Shown in pieces: positions 20,080-28,442 of a stretch of DNA of 64,000 bases. The notes beneath the pieces were generated by a model. The model was not told the origin of the DNA and made no database searches. It saw only the letters and a program-made list of their open reading frames with translations. The DNA comes from Photorhabdus akhurstii (lineage in GTDB: Bacteria > Pseudomonadota > Gammaproteobacteria > Enterobacterales > Enterobacteriaceae): NCBI RefSeq assembly GCF_018448925.1, contig NZ_RCWE01000004.1:342610-406609 (forward strand), in the 5' to 3' direction. Within the stretch, counting starts at the first letter, position 1. Each line of letters starts with the position of its first letter. Position numbers and translations under genes: made by a program.

Positions 20080-20583
20080 CTATTTCAGTACGGCCAGTGC
20101 GCTATCGTAATCTGGCTCATTAGTGATTTCATCCACCAGTTGGCTATAAATCACGTTATCGTTTTCATCAAGCACAATGACAGCACGGGCTGTGAGACCA
20201 CTCAGAGGGCTGTTGCTGATGGCAACGCCATAATCTTCACTGAAAGTACCGCCACGCAGGGTAGAGAGCGTGACGACATTTGATAACCCTTCCGCGCCAC
20301 AGAAACGGGACTGAGCAAAAGGCAGATCGGCGGAAATGCATAGAACGACAGTATTTTCTAAATCATTCGCTGCCTGATTGAATTTACGTACTGATGCCGC
20401 GCAAACACCGGTATCGATACTTGGGAAAATATTCAGCACCTTACGCTTTCCGGCATAGTGGCTAAGAGAGACATCGGAGAGATCTTTGGCTGTCAGAGTA
20501 AAATCTTGCGCTTTCTCCCCTGATTTTGGGAACTGGCCGCTTACGGAGATATCATTGCCTTGAAATTTTACTGTTTGTGTCAT
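20080..20583 (-). CDS. tpx: thiol peroxidase
   Basis: Atypical 2-Cys peroxiredoxin that reduces hydroperoxides using thioredoxin; 167 residues. The peroxidatic Cys lies in [14 protein letters not shown] and the resolving Cys in QSRFCGAEG. The ATG at 20583 gives the family start [10 protein letters not shown] and is preceded by AGAGGAAG; 23 upstream in-frame codons have no counterpart. It is divergent from mppA, as in E. coli. Confidence 0.96.
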   Translation of the reverse strand: MTQTVKFQGNDISVSGQFPKSGEKAQDFTLTAKDLSDVSLSHYAGKRKVLNIFPSIDTGVCAASVRKFNQAANDLENTVVLCISADLPFAQSRFCGAEGLSNVVTLSTLRGGTFSEDYGVAISNSPLSGLTARAVIVLDENDNVIYSQLVDEITNEPDYDSALAVLK

Positions 20584-20756
20584 CGTTTTCTTCCTCTGAT
20601 AAATGAACCACGATTGCCCAGTGTAGAAGAATATTCGGCTCTTGCCCATCAAAAATAGTACTTGTGAGAGTAAAATTGTCTGATTGTGTCATTTCGACAA
20701 TGGCTTATAATTTAACAACGGGATATTTATTTTATAACAGGGCAGATTATTACCTT

Positions 20757-22397
20757 ATGCGTTATTTCAATCTGATTTCTTGTGCACTACTTATCAAGAG
20801 TTCTTTTATCATCAGTAGTTCTCTTATCACTGTTTCTGCTTTTGCTGCGGAAATTCCTCCTGGCACTCAGCTTAACGACAGACAGGAACTGGTGCGTCAC
20901 CTAAAAGACGAACCGGCGTCCTTAGATCCGATTAATGCGGTGGGTCTGACAGAAGCGCAAGTTCAGCGTGATCTGTTTGAAGGGTTGGTGAATCAGGATG
21001 CGTATGGCAAAGCCATTCCCGGCGTCGCAACAGCGTGGAAAACCGTGGACAACAAAACTTGGTTTTTTACATTGCGTTCTGATGCCCGTTGGTCAAATGG
21101 CGAATCGGTTACTGCGACAGATTTTGTGTATAGTTGGCAGCGGTTGGTCACTCCGGCTAATACCTCTTCTTTTGCTTGGTTTGCCTCGCTCGCGGGTATT
21201 GAAAATGCCCAGGAAATTATTGACGGCAAACTGCCGCCGACAAAACTGGGTGTTGAGGCTATTGATAAGTACACATTAAAAGTGACGTTAAACCGGCCAG
21301 TGCCTTATTTTCCCAACCTGACGGCGAATTTCAGTCTCTATCCGGTAAATAAGAAAATAGTAGAGAAATATGGGAAAGAGTGGATAAAGGTTGGTCATTT
21401 GGTGGGAAATGGCGCTTTCAAATTACATGATCGAATTGTTAATGAGAAAATCGTTCTGACACCAAACCCTTATTATTGGGATCATAAAAAAACCGTCCTA
21501 ACCAAAGTCACATTTGTACCCATTAATCAGGAATCACACGCGACTAAACGCTATCTGGCGGATGATTTGGATATCACCGAATCCTTCCCAAAAAATATGT
21601 ATAAAAAATTGCAGCATGAATTACCCGGGCAAGTCTATACGCCGGATCAGTTAGGAACCTATTATTACGCTTTTAACACCCAACGCGCGCCCACTAATGA
21701 TGTCAGAGTGCGTAAAGCGCTTTCTATGGCAATTGACCGTAAAGTCATTGCGGAAAAAGTTTTGGGGACAGGAGAGAAACCAGCCTGGCATTTTACGCCG
21801 GATGTGACGGCGGGTTTTCATCCTGCGCTCAGTGACATGGAACAACATACACAGGCAGAACTGGACCAACAGGCTAAGGTTTTATTACAAGCGGCTGGTT
21901 ACGGGCCGAACAATCCATTGAAACTTTCTCTGCTCTATAATAATTCCGAAAACCACCAGAAAATTGCGATTGCTATTGCCTCTATGTGGAAGAAAAAACT
22001 GGGGGTGCAAGTGAGTTTGATGAATCAGGAATGGAAAACTTATATTGATAGCCGTAATACGGGTAATTTTGATGTTATTCGTGCATCTTGGGTGGGTGAT
22101 TATAACGAACCCTCTACATTTCTAAGCCTGTTAACGTCAACGCATAGTGGCAATATTGCTAAATTCCATCAGGCAAATTATGACAAACTGCTACAATCTG
22201 CTAGCTTGCGAACAGATGACGGCTTAAGAAACGATGACTATAACAAAGCGGAGCAAATGATTGCTGAACAGGCGCCTATCGCGCCGATTTATCAATACAC
22301 TAACGGTAGATTGATAAAACCTTGGTTAAAAGGATACCCGATCACCAATCCAGAAGACGTGGCATATAGTCACACTATGTACATAATTAAGCACTAA
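20757..22397 (+). CDS. mppA: periplasmic murein tripeptide-binding protein MppA
   Basis: Family-5 solute-binding protein that captures the cell-wall tripeptide L-Ala-gamma-D-Glu-mDAP and passes it to the Opp permease. 546 residues from the ATG at 20757, which starts a signal peptide ending near VSAFAA. Similarity to E. coli MppA is high over the full length, including LYNNSENHQKIAIAIASMWK and IRASWVGDYNEPSTFL. MppA is preferred over OppA because of these blocks and the tpx-mppA-zntB gene order. Confidence 0.93.
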   Translation: MRYFNLISCALLIKSSFIISSSLITVSAFAAEIPPGTQLNDRQELVRHLKDEPASLDPINAVGLTEAQVQRDLFEGLVNQDAYGKAIPGVATAWKTVDNKTWFFTLRSDARWSNGESVTATDFVYSWQRLVTPANTSSFAWFASLAGIENAQEIIDGKLPPTKLGVEAIDKYTLKVTLNRPVPYFPNLTANFSLYPVNKKIVEKYGKEWIKVGHLVGNGAFKLHDRIVNEKIVLTPNPYYWDHKKTVLTKVTFVPINQESHATKRYLADDLDITESFPKNMYKKLQHELPGQVYTPDQLGTYYYAFNTQRAPTNDVRVRKALSMAIDRKVIAEKVLGTGEKPAWHFTPDVTAGFHPALSDMEQHTQAELDQQAKVLLQAAGYGPNNPLKLSLLYNNSENHQKIAIAIASMWKKKLGVQVSLMNQEWKTYIDSRNTGNFDVIRASWVGDYNEPSTFLSLLTSTHSGNIAKFHQANYDKLLQSASLRTDDGLRNDDYNKAEQMIAEQAPIAPIYQYTNGRLIKPWLKGYPITNPEDVAYSHTMYIIKH

Positions 22398-22413
22398 GGG
22401 TAAGGAGCTGGAT

Positions 22414-23397
22414 GTGGAAACCATTTATGGTTCATCATTGCAAGAGGCTGATGCAGTCTATGCTTGTCAGTTTGATGGTCAAGGCGGTATGACGCCGATT
22501 GATATGAATGGATTAGCCACACCAGCTCAACCTTTCTGGCAACATCTGGATTACCACAATCCTAAGAGTTATCGCTGGATAATGGACACTGATTTGTTGC
22601 CGGAAACAGTCAAAAAGGGGCTGGCCGGAGAGAGTTTTAGGCCGAAAATAGTTCGTACCGGAGATGGTACGATGATTACGCTGCGAACAATTAATAGCAA
22701 TAAAAGCGAACGTCCCGATCAACTGGTCACGTTCCGTATTTATATTAATTCTGAAATTATCGTTTCCAGTCGCCATCGTAAAGTTCATTCACTTGAACAG
22801 GTACTGAGTGATTTACAGAATGGAATAGGCGCGAAAACGACCGGGCACTGGTTGGTTGAAATGGCTGATGCAATAACCGATGAAGTGGGTAATTTTATTG
22901 AAGATCTGCATGACAACCTTATTGAGCTTGAGAATATGATTCTTGAGCAACGGATACCGGGGCGGGGTGGATTAGCTTTACTGCGCAAACAATTGATTAT
23001 TCTGCGCCGTTATATGGCGCCTCAAAGAGATGTATTTGCTCGTCTCGCCAATGAAAGATTACTCTGGATGAGTGATGAAGATCGTCATCGAATGCAGGAA
23101 ATATCTGACCGCTTGGGAAGGGAATTGGATGATTTGGATGGTTGTATTGCTCGCACAGCGATTATTTCAGATGAAATTACATCCATGATGGCGGATGCGA
23201 TGAACCGTCGTACTTATACTATGTCATTATTTGCCATGATTTTTTTACCGACAACATTCCTGACTGGATTATTTGGTGTCAACCTTGGCGGTATTCCTGG
23301 TAATGAAAACCATCTGGGTTTTAGTATTTTTTGTTTGCTGTTATTGGGATTGATTATATTTGTTGCCTGGTGGTTAAAAAGAAGTAAATGGCTATGA
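22414..23397 (+). CDS. zntB: zinc transporter ZntB
   Basis: CorA-family divalent-cation transporter of 327 residues. A large cytoplasmic N-terminal domain is followed by two C-terminal membrane helices. The family selectivity motif GxN appears as FGVNLGGIPGN between them, and the protein ends WWLKRSKWL like E. coli ZntB. The start is GTG, preceded by AAGGAG. It is 16 bp after mppA and may be co-transcribed with it. Confidence 0.95.
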   Translation: METIYGSSLQEADAVYACQFDGQGGMTPIDMNGLATPAQPFWQHLDYHNPKSYRWIMDTDLLPETVKKGLAGESFRPKIVRTGDGTMITLRTINSNKSERPDQLVTFRIYINSEIIVSSRHRKVHSLEQVLSDLQNGIGAKTTGHWLVEMADAITDEVGNFIEDLHDNLIELENMILEQRIPGRGGLALLRKQLIILRRYMAPQRDVFARLANERLLWMSDEDRHRMQEISDRLGRELDDLDGCIARTAIISDEITSMMADAMNRRTYTMSLFAMIFLPTTFLTGLFGVNLGGIPGNENHLGFSIFCLLLLGLIIFVAWWLKRSKWL

Positions 23398-23465
23398 AAA
23401 TTAAATAGTTATTTAGGGAGATGAAACACGGCTGCGAGAAAGTGTTACAAAAATCGGTTCTTAAT

Positions 23466-23510
23466 TTGAGATATATCAATATTCACCAAACGTCATTGAG
23501 GCATGATAAC
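23466..23510 (+). promoter_or_regulatory. FNR box and promoter of fnrS
   Basis: TTGAG-ATAT-ATCAA (23466-23479) differs from the FNR consensus TTGAT-N4-ATCAA at one position. Its centre lies about 42 bases before the inferred sRNA start, the standard activating position. A -10 like GATAAC is at 23505-23510. Transcription should rise without oxygen. Confidence 0.87.
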
Positions 23511-23514
23511 TCTC

Positions 23515-23641
23515 GCAGGTGAAAACAACGTTAAGCGATGAACGTTGTTCTCCGTAATTGTAGTTTTTCTCACATAAGTCTTTATACAGAATAATTGCCC
23601 ATTCTTGTGCCGATGTTAATTTCTAATGTCGGCTTTTTTTT
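23515..23641 (+). ncRNA. fnrS: FnrS anaerobic small RNA
   Basis: FNR-induced sRNA that represses genes for aerobic metabolism. The 5' end GCAGGTGAAAACAACGTTAA followed by GCGATGAACGTTG matches E. coli FnrS with only a few changes, including the first stem-loop. The 3' end is a terminator with GCCGA/TCGGC and a long T run (23609-23641). Location downstream of zntB is the same as in E. coli. Confidence 0.93.
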
Positions 23642-23767
23642 ATTTTTCATTTTCGTGGAGGAAAATAAATAAAAATCAAGGCGAAAGAGCAGAAGAAATT
23701 AGCGCTCTGAAATATATCCAGAGCGGTATGATTAAGATCCTGCTATTGGGATAGGCAGTAAGAATAG

Positions 23768-24682
23768 CTATTTGACTTCAATCACATCCAATCGTTCTGA
23801 TTGATAATCGGATTGATCTTCTATATCACTGACGAGTTGTATGGGTAATTCTTCGCGGTCAAAGGCGAGATCGCCACCATCAATCACTTCGCTGCCGTGA
23901 GTGATATTTTTAAAATCGAATAGATTAAAATCGCTGAGATGCGATGGAACGACATTTTGTACCGCACGAAACATGGTTTCAATTCTGCCGGGATAACGCT
24001 TATCCCATTCCCGTAACATATCCTTGATAACCTGACGTTGCAGATTGGGTTGTGAACCACAGAGATTACAAGGAATGATCGGGAATGCTTTAGCGGTCGC
24101 ATAGCGTTCAATATCTTTCTCGCGGCAATAAGCGAGAGGGCGAATAACAACATGTTTACCATCATCGCTCATCAATTTTGGCGGCATACCTTTTAGTTTG
24201 CCGCCATAAAACATGTTGAGAAATAAGGTTTGCAAAATATCATCACGGTGATGGCCTAATGCAATTTTCGTGGCGCCCAACTCAGTGGCTGTACGATATA
24301 AGATGCCACGGCGCAGGCGGGAGCAGAGAGAACAAGTTGTTTTACCTTCGGGTATCTTCTCTTTCACTATGCCATAAGTATTTTCTTCGACAATTTTATA
24401 TTCGACACCCAGTTCATCCAGATAAGCGGGAAGGATATGCTCAGGAAAACCGGGTTGTTTCTGATCCAGATTAACTGCAACAAGTGAGAAATTAACCGGA
24501 GCGCTTTTTTGCAGATTTTGCAGGATGGACAGCAGGGTATAGCTGTCTTTACCACCAGAAAGGCAGACCATAATGCGATCGCCTTCCTCAATCATATTGA
24601 AATCAGCGATTGCCTGACCGACATCACGGCGTAAACGTTTCTGTAATTTGTTCAGGTTATATTGTTGTTTCTGATCCACCAC
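23768..24682 (-). CDS. ttcA: tRNA 2-thiocytidine synthetase TtcA
   Basis: ATP-dependent thiolase that makes 2-thiocytidine at position 32 of tRNA using an iron-sulfur cluster; 304 residues. The PP-loop is [12 protein letters not shown], near residue 40. Cluster-binding cysteines are in [12 protein letters not shown] and PCNLCGSQ. It is convergent with zntB-fnrS. Its upstream side borders the hcp island. Confidence 0.95.
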   Translation of the reverse strand: MVDQKQQYNLNKLQKRLRRDVGQAIADFNMIEEGDRIMVCLSGGKDSYTLLSILQNLQKSAPVNFSLVAVNLDQKQPGFPEHILPAYLDELGVEYKIVEENTYGIVKEKIPEGKTTCSLCSRLRRGILYRTATELGATKIALGHHRDDILQTLFLNMFYGGKLKGMPPKLMSDDGKHVVIRPLAYCREKDIERYATAKAFPIIPCNLCGSQPNLQRQVIKDMLREWDKRYPGRIETMFRAVQNVVPSHLSDFNLFDFKNITHGSEVIDGGDLAFDREELPIQLVSDIEDQSDYQSERLDVIEVK

Positions 24683-24747
24683 GGACGCTCTGTAAATAAT
24701 GTTTAAATGGGATTTAGGCGGTGGAGTATACCATTTTTGTTACCTTA

Positions 24748-24836
24748 ACACCTTAAAGAGTTTGTGATAGATTCCGCTCGTTTTTACCTGTTAATGCGGA
24801 TGAATTGACAGTTTTTTCTGTATGGGAGATGAGGAT
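24748..24836 (+). repeat. module-boundary segment, left copy
   Basis: Starts ACACCTTAAAGAGTTTGTGA and continues GTTTTT-CTGTTAATG-GAATTGACAGTTTTTTCTGTA. It aligns without large gaps with 31126-31222, the leader of the emrE-like gene, and less closely with 29905-29967, upstream of hcp. The right copies contain promoter-like -35/-10 spacing, so this is probably a duplicated promoter or leader region now lying before a broken hcp. Confidence 0.6.
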
Positions 24837-24858
24837 TGCCTATATTCTAGATGCTAAA

Positions 24859-24951
24859 CGTCATTAAACCTTCACTATTGTTAATGATAGCGGATGCTAA
24901 CACGTGAAAAACTGGAACTGACATTTGATGTTTATTGAGCTTCTTAAATAG
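24859..24951 (+). pseudogene. fragment of an hcp gene
   Basis: About 90 bases match codons ~70-98 of the intact hcp at 30141-30620. The shared run includes TTGTTAATGATAGCGG and GTGAAAAACTGGAA-TGACAT. The fragment has a short deletion, a one-base insertion and an in-frame stop, so it cannot code. It ends exactly where the 3' end of the last immunity-like gene begins. This is direct evidence that a second hcp unit once stood here. Confidence 0.85.
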
Positions 24952-24953
24952 AT

Positions 24954-25370
24954 TTAACACAATGAATAATGTTTTTGAATTAAGATTATTATTGTTGATA
25001 TTAGAGAAAATGCTCCACCTATATAAGTGGTAATGATATATATTTTTATCCAATGAGTTAAGCTGGAGGGTGGATTTTTAATAAAGTAATAAAATTCTTG
25101 GTGCATATATTTACTATCAGGCTGATTTGTCTTCATTCTTTTTTCGATTAACAGCATGTAGAATAACAAAATGACGTAAATCTGATCACGCATCCTTCCG
25201 AAGCGTTTTATTATTATGCCTATTGGTAAATAAAACCCTTCTTCTATATATAATTCAATAATTTGATCCATATTTTTCTGATTTATTTTGCAAATGGCTA
25301 TTGATATAATAATAAAAATAGTGAATGAAATATATGAAATAAATAAGATGATATATGTGACTCTGTTCAT
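24954..25370 (-). CDS. immunity-like two-helix membrane protein, copy 8 (subtype A)
   Basis: 138 residues when started at the ATG at 25370 (MNRVTYIILF); the frame is open 44 codons further, but only into non-homologous sequence. One N-terminal membrane helix (about 5-27), a ~70-residue Lys/Arg-rich loop and a C-terminal helix (about 108-130) are visible. The loop carries the family marks KINQKNMDQIIELYIEEG and DSKYMHQE. The variable centre RFGRMRDQIYVILLFYMLL groups it with copies 1 and 5. It is the last of the array, next to the hcp fragment. The role as immunity protein is inferred from position behind the effector. Confidence 0.65.
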   Translation of the reverse strand: MNRVTYIILFISYISFTIFIIISIAICKINQKNMDQIIELYIEEGFYLPIGIIIKRFGRMRDQIYVILLFYMLLIEKRMKTNQPDSKYMHQEFYYFIKNPPSSLTHWIKIYIITTYIGGAFSLISTIIILIQKHYSLC

Positions 25371-25408
25371 ATTAATATTCAATTGAATGTTGAATATAAA
25401 TTTATAGT

Positions 25409-25819
25409 CTATTTGATGTATTTGAAATATAAAACAAATATCATTCCGATAGAGAAAGATAATATACTGATGGAGGTGGTTAAAATATAGGGCTTTAACC
25501 ACCTTGTCATATTTTTCGGTAATCTCTGGATAAAGTCGTAGGACTCTTTATACATATATTTACTATCCTTTTCATTGATTCTTATTCTCTTTCCAATGAG
25601 TAATTGGTAAAAAAACATAGCAACTTGAAATTGACCATAAACACCCAAAAAACGGCCCAGCTTTACTCCTGCTGATAAATAAAGTCCTTTTCCTATATAT
25701 AATTCAATAATTTCATCCATCTTACTCTGATTTATTTTGTAAATAATGATTGATACAACTAAAAAAACAATAAATAAAATATAAAGGATAGTCATAATGA
25801 TAAGAGTTAATCTGTTCAT
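25409..25819 (-). CDS. immunity-like two-helix membrane protein, copy 7 (subtype B)
   Basis: 136 residues with the same two-helix layout. Its variable centre, LSAGVKLGRFLGVYGQFQVA, differs from subtype A and matches copy 2 (27993-28442). The flanking constant parts YKINQSKMDEIIELYIGKG and NEKDSKYMYKESYDFI are kept. AGGAAATTA just before the ATG serves as ribosome site. It is 38 bp from copy 8 and 39 bp from copy 6, so the array is probably one transcript. Confidence 0.65.
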   Translation of the reverse strand: MNRLTLIIMTILYILFIVFLVVSIIIYKINQSKMDEIIELYIGKGLYLSAGVKLGRFLGVYGQFQVAMFFYQLLIGKRIRINEKDSKYMYKESYDFIQRLPKNMTRWLKPYILTTSISILSFSIGMIFVLYFKYIK

Positions 25820-25858
25820 GTTAATTTCCTATTTGTGTTTTAATCAATAGGGTGTGTT

Positions 25859-26287
25859 TTATGTATTCGTTATATACTTGTATAACAAGAGAAGCAGACA
25901 GCTTAAGATGAATAAAAATATAGAGGCAGAGAATAAGTAATAATAGATAATCATTATTGATGCAAGTTTTTTAGGTATACTCTTTGCGAACTCATATGCT
26001 TCTTGTGGGATGGAATTACCTATAAAAGCACGAGATATTATAGTCTTTCTTCTAGTTATTATCTGGTAGAGGAAACATGATAGATAATAACTCCCATAGA
26101 AGCCAGAAAACGATATTACATATATAATTTGTGGTATAAAAAAACCATTTTGTATATATTTTCCTCTGATTTCTATGAAGGATTTTTTATTTATTCCATA
26201 AAAAACGAATAAAGATAGTAACAAAAACATACTAACTAAAAATAAAGAAATCATGATAAATTTAACTGTATTAATTAAGATGTTCAT
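25859..26287 (-). CDS. immunity-like two-helix membrane protein, copy 6 (divergent)
   Basis: 142 residues from the ATG at 26287; an ATG three codons earlier is less likely because it would overlap the upstream effector tip. The two membrane helices are kept, but the loop is the most diverged of the array: SFIEIRGKYIQNGFFIPQII, SGFYGSYYLSCFLYQIITRR. It follows a displaced effector C-terminus by one base, so it is probably the partner of a different effector variant. Confidence 0.6.
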   Translation of the reverse strand: MNILINTVKFIMISLFLVSMFLLLSLFVFYGINKKSFIEIRGKYIQNGFFIPQIIYVISFSGFYGSYYLSCFLYQIITRRKTIISRAFIGNSIPQEAYEFAKSIPKKLASIMIIYYYLFSASIFLFILSCLLLLLYKYITNT

Positions 26288-26288
26288 G

Positions 26289-26379
26289 TTATTCATTCAC
26301 TATTTTATCAATTAAAAAATCTCCTGCTGTGCTTCCGGCAACTCCACCTACTACACTACAGACAGCTACGCATATCCAT
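26289..26379 (-). pseudogene. displaced C-terminal tip of a glycine-zipper effector
   Basis: A 29-codon reading frame without its own start ends with TAA one base before copy 6. It reads WICVAVCSVVGGVAGSTAGD then FLIDKIVNE. The small-residue spacing GG-AGS-AGD is the same type of glycine zipper as the end of the intact effector (28759-29760), but the last residues differ. It directly abuts the stop of copy 5, so a deletion removed the rest of its gene. This looks like a retained variant toxin tip. Confidence 0.7.
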
Positions 26380-26793
26380 TTAGCACGATGAATAATATTT
26401 TTGAATTAATATTATTATTGTTAATATGAGAGCAAATGCTACACCTATATAAGTGATAATGATGCATGTTTTCATCCAATGCGTTAAACTGGAGGGTAGA
26501 TTTTGAATAAAGTAATAAGATTCTTGGTGCATGTATTTACTATCAGGCTGATTTATCTTCATTTTTTTTCCAGTTAACAGCATGTAGAAGAACAAAACGA
26601 CGTGAATCTGATCACGCATCCTTCCGAAGCGTTGTATTATTATGCCTGTTGGTAAATAAAGTCCTTCTTCTATATATAATTCAATAATTTTATCCATCTT
26701 TTTTTGGTTTATTTTGTAAATGGCTATTGATATAACCAAAAATAAAAGAGATAAGAAAAAACATATGGTCATTACCAAATCCAATATGCACAT
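26380..26793 (-). CDS. immunity-like two-helix membrane protein, copy 5 (subtype A)
   Basis: 137 residues, nearly identical to copy 1 (28352-28756) apart from a handful of substitutions at the ends. Its constant loop blocks are KINQKKMDKIIELYIEEG and NQPDSKYMHQESYYFIQ, with variable centre RFGRMRDQIHVVLFFYMLL. It starts two bases after the stop of a decayed effector tip, the same spacing as the intact effector has to copy 1. This implies it too was once the gene directly behind an effector. Confidence 0.68.
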   Translation of the reverse strand: MCILDLVMTICFFLSLLFLVISIAIYKINQKKMDKIIELYIEEGLYLPTGIIIQRFGRMRDQIHVVLFFYMLLTGKKMKINQPDSKYMHQESYYFIQNLPSSLTHWMKTCIIITYIGVAFALILTIIILIQKYYSSC

Positions 26794-26795
26794 AT

Positions 26796-26890
26796 TTAAT
26801 TTCCTATAAAAAAATCTACAGTAAATTCCGCAGCTTTCTCAAATCCATAGTTATCTATAGTCTTCCTGGCTACGTGTTCTTCTAAAAAAG
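26796..26890 (-). pseudogene. second displaced effector C-terminal tip
   Basis: A start-less frame ends GFEKAAEFTVDFFIGN and stops two bases before copy 5. The intact effector ends GEKAAEFVVDLFIGN, so the last 15 residues are clearly homologous. Upstream residues (EEHVARKTIDNY) are unrelated to the intact protein, so this is either a rearranged remnant or the tip of another variant. Confidence 0.75.
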
Positions 26891-26894
26891 TCTT

Positions 26895-27106
26895 AATTAA
26901 AAAACGGTAAGATATATTTATCATATGTAAGAAATACTATTCCAATAGCGAAAGATAATAAACTGATTAAGAGATAATAACAACAAGAGGAATTATTCTG
27001 TGCATATTCATCTCCAAAAAATACTCAATAGCAGATTTACCCATTACATTCTCCATTTTTATTCTTAATGTGATCTCCAAATTTTAGTGCGTATTTTGAG
27101 TTGAAT
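26895..27106 (-). pseudogene. scrambled effector and immunity remnants
   Basis: This stretch has no complete gene. Read on the minus strand, about 27090-27015 resembles a mid-part of the effector (GECN and KSAIEYF against GQCEE and VAIKEYSKF), with a frame change. About 26990-26900 encodes LLSFAIGIVFLTYDKYI, resembling the last helix of copy 7 (ILSFSIGMIFVLYFKYI). I read it as two collapsed genes. The match for the effector part is weak, for the immunity part good. Confidence 0.5.
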
Positions 27107-27526
27107 TCAGTTAAAAATATAAGAGTATTTATGACATAAAGCCGTTACTGTTGATATAAAGAAGGATATAAAACTTATATTAATGGTGATGAAATATATT
27201 TTTATCCAGTGGGTCAAATTGGAGGGTAAGTTTTGAATGAAATCATAGGATTCTTGGGGCATATATTTACTACCAGGCTCATTTATCCTTATTCTTTTCC
27301 CTGTTAATAACTTATAGAAAAATACGGCAGGATGAATCTGACCATGAATACCCATAGAATGACCAATGTATGCTGCTGATGATAAGCAAAAACCTTTTTC
27401 CATATATAATTCAATAATTTTATCCATCTTTTTTTGATTTATTTTGTAAATAGATGCTGATATAATGAAAAAAACAATAAAAGAAGAGCAAGAAATAAGT
27501 AAAATGATAAAAGTGATTCTATTCAT
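27107..27526 (-). CDS. immunity-like two-helix membrane protein, copy 4 (subtype C)
   Basis: 139 residues: helix 1 at about 5-27, helix 2 at about 107-130. The central block GHSMGIHGQIHPAVFFYKLL defines a third subtype shared with copy 3. Constant parts are KINQKKMDKIIELYMEKG and NEPGSKYMPQESYDFIQNLP. AGGATTTTAAT ahead of the ATG serves as ribosome site. Copies 3 and 4 are almost identical between the helices, so one arose by recent tandem duplication. Confidence 0.65.
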   Translation of the reverse strand: MNRITFIILLISCSSFIVFFIISASIYKINQKKMDKIIELYMEKGFCLSSAAYIGHSMGIHGQIHPAVFFYKLLTGKRIRINEPGSKYMPQESYDFIQNLPSNLTHWIKIYFITINISFISFFISTVTALCHKYSYIFN

Positions 27527-27555
27527 ATTAAAATCCTATTGAACATTTAGTATGG

Positions 27556-27963
27556 TTAAGCGTATTTTTCAAACAGGTATATTGCCATTGATATAGACAA
27601 GGATACAAGGCTTATATTGATAGTGATGAAATATATTTTTATCCAGTGGGTTAAATTGGAGGGTAAATTTTGAATGAAATCATAAGATTCTTGGGGCATA
27701 TATTTACTACCAGGCTCATTTATTCTTATTCTTTTTCCTGTCAATAACTTATAGAAAAATACGGCAGGATGAATTTGACCACGAATACCCATAGAATGAC
27801 CAATGTATGCTGCTGCTGATAAGCAAAAGCCTTTTTCCATATATAATTCAATAATTTTATCCATCTTTTTTTGATTTATTTTATAAATAGCTATAGATAT
27901 AATGAGAAAAAGATTGAAGGAGATAAAAGAAATAATCAAGATGATAAAAGTGATTATATTCAT
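27556..27963 (-). CDS. immunity-like two-helix membrane protein, copy 3 (subtype C)
   Basis: 135 residues, sister of copy 4. The middle ~75 residues are practically the same, while the ends of the two helices differ (NISLVSLSISMAIYLFEKYA at the C-terminus). The same upstream signal AGGATTTTAAT is present. A decayed relative of this 3' end also lies at 30655-30755, beyond hcp. Confidence 0.65.
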   Translation of the reverse strand: MNIITFIILIISFISFNLFLIISIAIYKINQKKMDKIIELYMEKGFCLSAAAYIGHSMGIRGQIHPAVFFYKLLTGKRIRINEPGSKYMPQESYDFIQNLPSNLTHWIKIYFITINISLVSLSISMAIYLFEKYA

Positions 27964-27992
27964 ATTAAAATCCTATTGAATGTCCAGTATAG

Positions 27993-28442
27993 TTAAGAAT
28001 ATTCTCTAAATAGAAATGACTTCATTGTTATGAAGAAAAATGCACCACTTATATTAAAGGTGATGAAATATATTTTTATCCAGTGAGTTAATCTGGAGGG
28101 TAGGTTTTGAATAAAGTTATAAGATTCTTGGTACATGTATTTACTATCCTTTTCATTGATTCTCATTCTTTTCCCGGTGAGCTGCATATAGAAAAACATT
28201 GCAACCTGATACTGACTATAAATGCCCAAAAAACGGCCCATTTTTGCTCCTGCTAACATATAAAGTCCAGCCTCTGTATATAATTCAATGATTTTATTGA
28301 TGTTGCGCTGATTTATCTTGTAAATAGCTACTGATATTAGGTTTAGCACGATTAATAATACTTTTGAATTAAGATTATTATTGTTGATATGAGAAAAAAT
28401 GCTGTACCTATATAAGTGATAATGGTACATATTTTCATCCAA
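27993..28442 (-). pseudogene. truncated/chimeric immunity-like gene, copy 2 (subtype B)
   Basis: From about residue 38 on the frame is family-like (YKINQRNINKIIELYTEAG, subtype B centre GRFLGIYSQYQVAMFFYMQL). The normal first membrane helix is missing. Instead the frame runs out of phase through the 3' end of copy 1, giving MDENMYHYHLYRYSIFSH, which has no family counterpart. A deletion has fused the end of copy 1 to the middle of this gene. It may still be translated, but would lack helix 1; I call it a probable pseudogene. Confidence 0.6.

Noticed and set aside
24847-25053. 68-codon minus-strand frame starting in copy 8 and running antisense through the hcp fragment
   Set aside because: It reads copy 8 out of frame and the hcp fragment backwards; it exists only because two remnants were joined.
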